The notes under the pieces were generated by a model. The model was given only the letters and a program-made list of their open reading frames with translations. It searched no databases and was not told the origin of the DNA. Shown in pieces: positions 59,756 through 64,000 of a DNA stretch of 64,000 nucleotides. The number at the start of each line of letters is the position of its first letter. Position 1 is the first letter of the stretch. The position numbers and the translations under genes are program-made. The stretch lies in the NCBI RefSeq assembly GCF_000699445.3, contig NC_067195.1, positions 22,313,787-22,377,786 on the forward strand. The letters run 5' to 3'. Source of the DNA: Schistosoma haematobium (lineage: Eukaryota > Platyhelminthes > Trematoda > Strigeidida > Schistosomatidae).

Positions 59756-60480
59756 GATTAATCTGTACAGTGAGTAATTTTATTTGGATCTTGTTCACAG
59801 TAGTAGGATGATAGTTAGTTTCAATACATTCATTGAATATTTTGATAGTTCTAATGTTTTTATTATTTGAATCAAGACTGCTGAATTTTCCATCATTGTC
59901 AGGATTATCTTGATTGCAATTTACAAAGGATATAAACTACATATACCTTATGTGAGTATTTGCAAAAGCTAACTCTTACTATATTCGTATAAGTGATTCG
60001 TTTTTCCAACTAAACTTCGTTTAACTGTTCGTATGATGGATGCTTAGGCTATTCGACTCTTAGTAGACTCATATTATTTCTGTTATTGTATCTTAAATTA
60101 CCGTTCGTCATGATATCGAATCGAGTCCTTCTTACTTGAATATCACAGAATCTGAAGTAAAATTAACTAACTAAATTTAGTGTCAATTTTCGTTTTCTAT
60201 TTATAATGAATTTTTAGTTGATAAACTATCGAAGTATTCCATTATATTCACATAACTTGTTCTAACTGTTCTGAAATGATTAGCTTCTGTTTAATTCACT
60301 CCCTATTCGTCTTTTCAAAAGCAGCAGGATTCTATTTTAAATGGTTTATATGAAATGAGATTACAATGTCCTGTTTTTACAGATGTTATACATTGCTTAG
60401 GATATTTTTAGTTTTTTAAAATAAATATGTTTTCTAACATTATTCATTTTATTCTGAAGTTTATCCCATCTACACGCTTT
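59756..60480. other. Non-coding DNA, nothing recognised
   Basis: No supported feature. Confidence 0.5.
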
Positions 60481-60485
60481 TAAGG

Positions 60486-60497
60486 AAATTATAATTC
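60486..60497 (+). repeat. Target-site duplication, left copy
   Basis: aaattataattc, 12 bp, repeated exactly at 60,728-60,739. Confidence 0.75.
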
Positions 60498-60727
60498 GTT
60501 TGGTTTTGTTTTTGCTTGTATCTTCCCACTGAGGTTTAAGACTGCAATTGATCAGTCTGTTATTGACATATGTGCATACTAAGCGTATACCTCGATATTG
60601 CCTTCATTCACAAGCTTTTATAAGCAAGGATCGATAGTGGCTAGCAGTGGAATCCTATTTTCCTATTTGGGACGAAATGCACGTCCTGGATTCCACTGCT
60701 AGCCACTATCCATCTTTGCCTATAAAA
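60498..60727 (+). mobile_element. Sm-alpha fold-back copy without tRNA head, with TSD
   Basis: Leader in plus sense (ttggttttg at 60,500; actgcaattgatcagtct, 60,541-60,558; ctcgatattgcc; cacaagctttt) leads into ataagcaaggatcgatagtggctagcagtggaatcc (60,617-60,653). That segment is the complement of the element's own 3' end, which follows at 60,681-60,725. The centre keeps only part of the ribozyme (cctatttgggacgaaatgcacgtcc): GACGAAA and GTC, with no CTGANGA. The tRNA-like boxes are missing. The exact 12-bp duplication shows insertion as one piece. Confidence 0.85.
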
Positions 60728-60739
60728 AAATTATAATTC
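60728..60739 (+). repeat. Target-site duplication, right copy
   Basis: Exact repeat of 60,486-60,497. Confidence 0.75.
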
Positions 60740-62800
60740 ATTTCCAACTTCTTATTTCATTTACTTTAAAGTTTCCTTTCATTTTTAAAGCATTATGTTC
60801 TAGATTGTCAGAGATTTCTACATCATAGTGATAACACCGTATATTAATATGCGATAATTAGAGTAATGTTTCATATTTAAAATTCATGCATGCTTTAAGT
60901 TATTGAATCATCCGATTTTTCAGTGTTGTGTTTTTAACAAATCCGAGGGCTGGATATAATTGTTGAATGTTTTTTCGAGGTTTGCATTGTGTGCAAATCT
61001 TTAGTAGATGCAGCATTTTCATTGCTCCTAAGAAATTTCAAATATTTATTTAGTCTGGTCAATCAGTTATTTGTATTAAGTTTAGAAAAACACGATAATG
61101 AGGTTATCTGCATAACAAATTAGCTGAAAATTTTGTGCGTATAGATTTCCCTAGTAGGTTTTTCAGTCCATTTGTACTGTAGTACTTACCTTTACTTTTA
61201 TTAACACACTGTTATTATAGTTCATGATACATTAATATTTTGTTCTTCTAACTAAAAGTACCTCAAAAAAATCCTGCAATTGTTTATTAATTCAGAAGAC
61301 ATCGTTAAATAAAGACCCAGACTTTCTGTGGACGATCAGAAAAATTCTAGGGATAATAAGCTGTCAGCTAGAAATAATGTGGCTTGCCAAAATTCGATAG
61401 AAATTTTAAAATGGTAAATTAATACATGTTTTCTCAATAGTTATTAAATGATGGATTGTAATTATCATCACAGCTATCAGATGAGTGAATTTGAAAATAC
61501 TTACAACTAAAGTTTCAGCTGACTTTCTAAGCTTTTCATATTTTACATGAATTATTGTGGATTAGCATACTCAATGTTCTTAAAATACTATCCCATTGTT
61601 TCATATATATCCAGACAATAGTTTTTGTATAAGTTCATGTGATTTCTACTGTATGTTTAGTCCAGTGCTGAAATAACTTGTGGAATAATTCGTAACTACA
61701 AGTAAAAATGTTTCACTCTTTTGAAGTTATTTTTGGAAAATCACTAGTTACAACATTTTGTTTAGAATTGAAAATAAATGCTTATTCTCTCTGTTAAATG
61801 TTTTACTTTTCATAAGCTTGTTATGCTACTGGCGACTAAATAAGTAGTTCAATGATGAAATCTGAATTTCATTAATGGTTCATATGGGTTTCTCATTTTA
61901 AAAACCCACAAAAATATAGGCCATAAGAGAGCTTAACAACAAACGGATCCATATGCAATGTGTAGGTGATAAAATTTTTCCAAATATCTCAGAAAAATCC
62001 TAAGGTTATTTTATATCTGAGAAGCATTTAGTGTGATATATTGTCCAAAGTTTTCAATCAATTTTGATGAGCTAATAGTCTAAAATGAACAATTTCCCAC
62101 CAGATCTATTAGTTATAAGCTCTATGTATTCGCAAATTGTTTAATGGAAGTGGTCAGAGTAGTTGTAGTGCTTTAAATTAGTATTAAACATCAACTATCA
62201 TGAGATGGATATATTTACTTAGATCCCCGTCAAATATATAGCGGTAGTCAGTAATGACATTACTACATTTCAAATGTAGAGATTACACTTTCCTAAAGAC
62301 TAAATGTAGATATCTCCATCTACCAACTATTTATTATGTTAAACTCACTTGGTTCTACTAACAGTGGAAACTTGTTTAACTGAGTAAAAAAGTTGATAAA
62401 GGCGATTAATTTACATAATTTATTAAATATATTATACAGAGAGGAGTTATACTTTTAAATCAGCATCAAAGTATAAAAACATAGCCGTTAGGAACAAATC
62501 TCATAACGTATATCTGATTCTAGTCTATATTAAGTATATTGAGCATTCGTAGAAAGTAATATAGTTTAAAGTGAGAAAATCTTTTGCCGATGTTTTTAAT
62601 GATTCAGCAGTAATATTCGATTTCCAAGGTGAAACTCTTGTAAACTTAGTTCAACCAATCATCCCAGATGTCTGTTACCTAGTTTTGATAGACTATATGT
62701 GTGCTTTCTATTTTAAGATCTAACAGAGTCAAAGGAAAAGTGGAAGAAAAAGTTGACAAGAAAAGTCAGAGAAATTAACATCATTGGCCACAGTTTGCAA
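60740..62800. other. Non-coding DNA, nothing recognised
   Basis: No supported gene or repeat before the second RTE copy; 62,715-62,800 may be its more diverged upstream part. Confidence 0.5.
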
Positions 62801-62814
62801 AAATAGTGACTTAG

Positions 62815-64000
<1,186 letters not shown>

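Overview
The window is AT-rich, intron-style eukaryotic DNA (AT about two thirds, judged by eye). It looks like a trematode of the genus Schistosoma or a close relative. The main reason is several copies of the Sm-alpha SINE-like repeat, which carries a hammerhead ribozyme; one minus-strand copy near 32.6 kb still has the full canonical core. Non-LTR retrotransposon remnants of the RTE/SR2 type and of a CR1/jockey-like type agree with this. The species, the chromosome and whether this is sex-chromosome DNA cannot be told from the sequence.

The region is very gene-poor. I can support one complete protein-coding gene: a two-exon gene at 40,762-41,993 (+). It has a TATA box, a GTAAGT/TTTTTCAG intron and a reading frame that joins exactly across that intron, giving 317 residues of unrecognised function. 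Three other stretches have the look of single coding exons (8,045-8,275; 12,699-12,934; 25,502-25,679), but I cannot link them into genes. Most other open frames are chance frames in AT-rich DNA or lie inside repeats.

Repeats by position. 0-14 kb: mostly unique DNA with a (TA)n tract, a CR1 3' end and a pair of unclassified repeats (10.3 and 12.4 kb). 15-35 kb: many copies of a tRNA-related SINE ('family B' here), several arranged as fold-backs with 11-13 bp target-site duplications; Sm-alpha copies at 19.5, 20.2 and 32.6 kb; a CR1-like reverse transcriptase pseudogene at 23 kb. 35-48 kb: the intact gene and sparse family B copies, one with its parts in permuted order. 51-58 kb: degenerate SINEs, an RTE pseudogene (53.0-54.2 kb), a GC-richer LTR-like block (56.6-57.2 kb), and a third tRNA-like element with an intact hammerhead (57.9 kb) next to a perfect 29-bp hairpin. 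58.7-59.8 kb: a 347-bp, near-perfect inverted repeat. 62.8-64.0 kb: a second RTE copy, identical over about 500 bp to the first, running into a pure (CAT)100 tract at the window edge.

The main theme is small self-cleaving retroelements. At least three element types share the plan 'tRNA-like pol III head, hammerhead, 3' tail', and two of them repeatedly show fold-back copies bounded by target-site duplications. This points to a common template-switching or twin-priming route of insertion.
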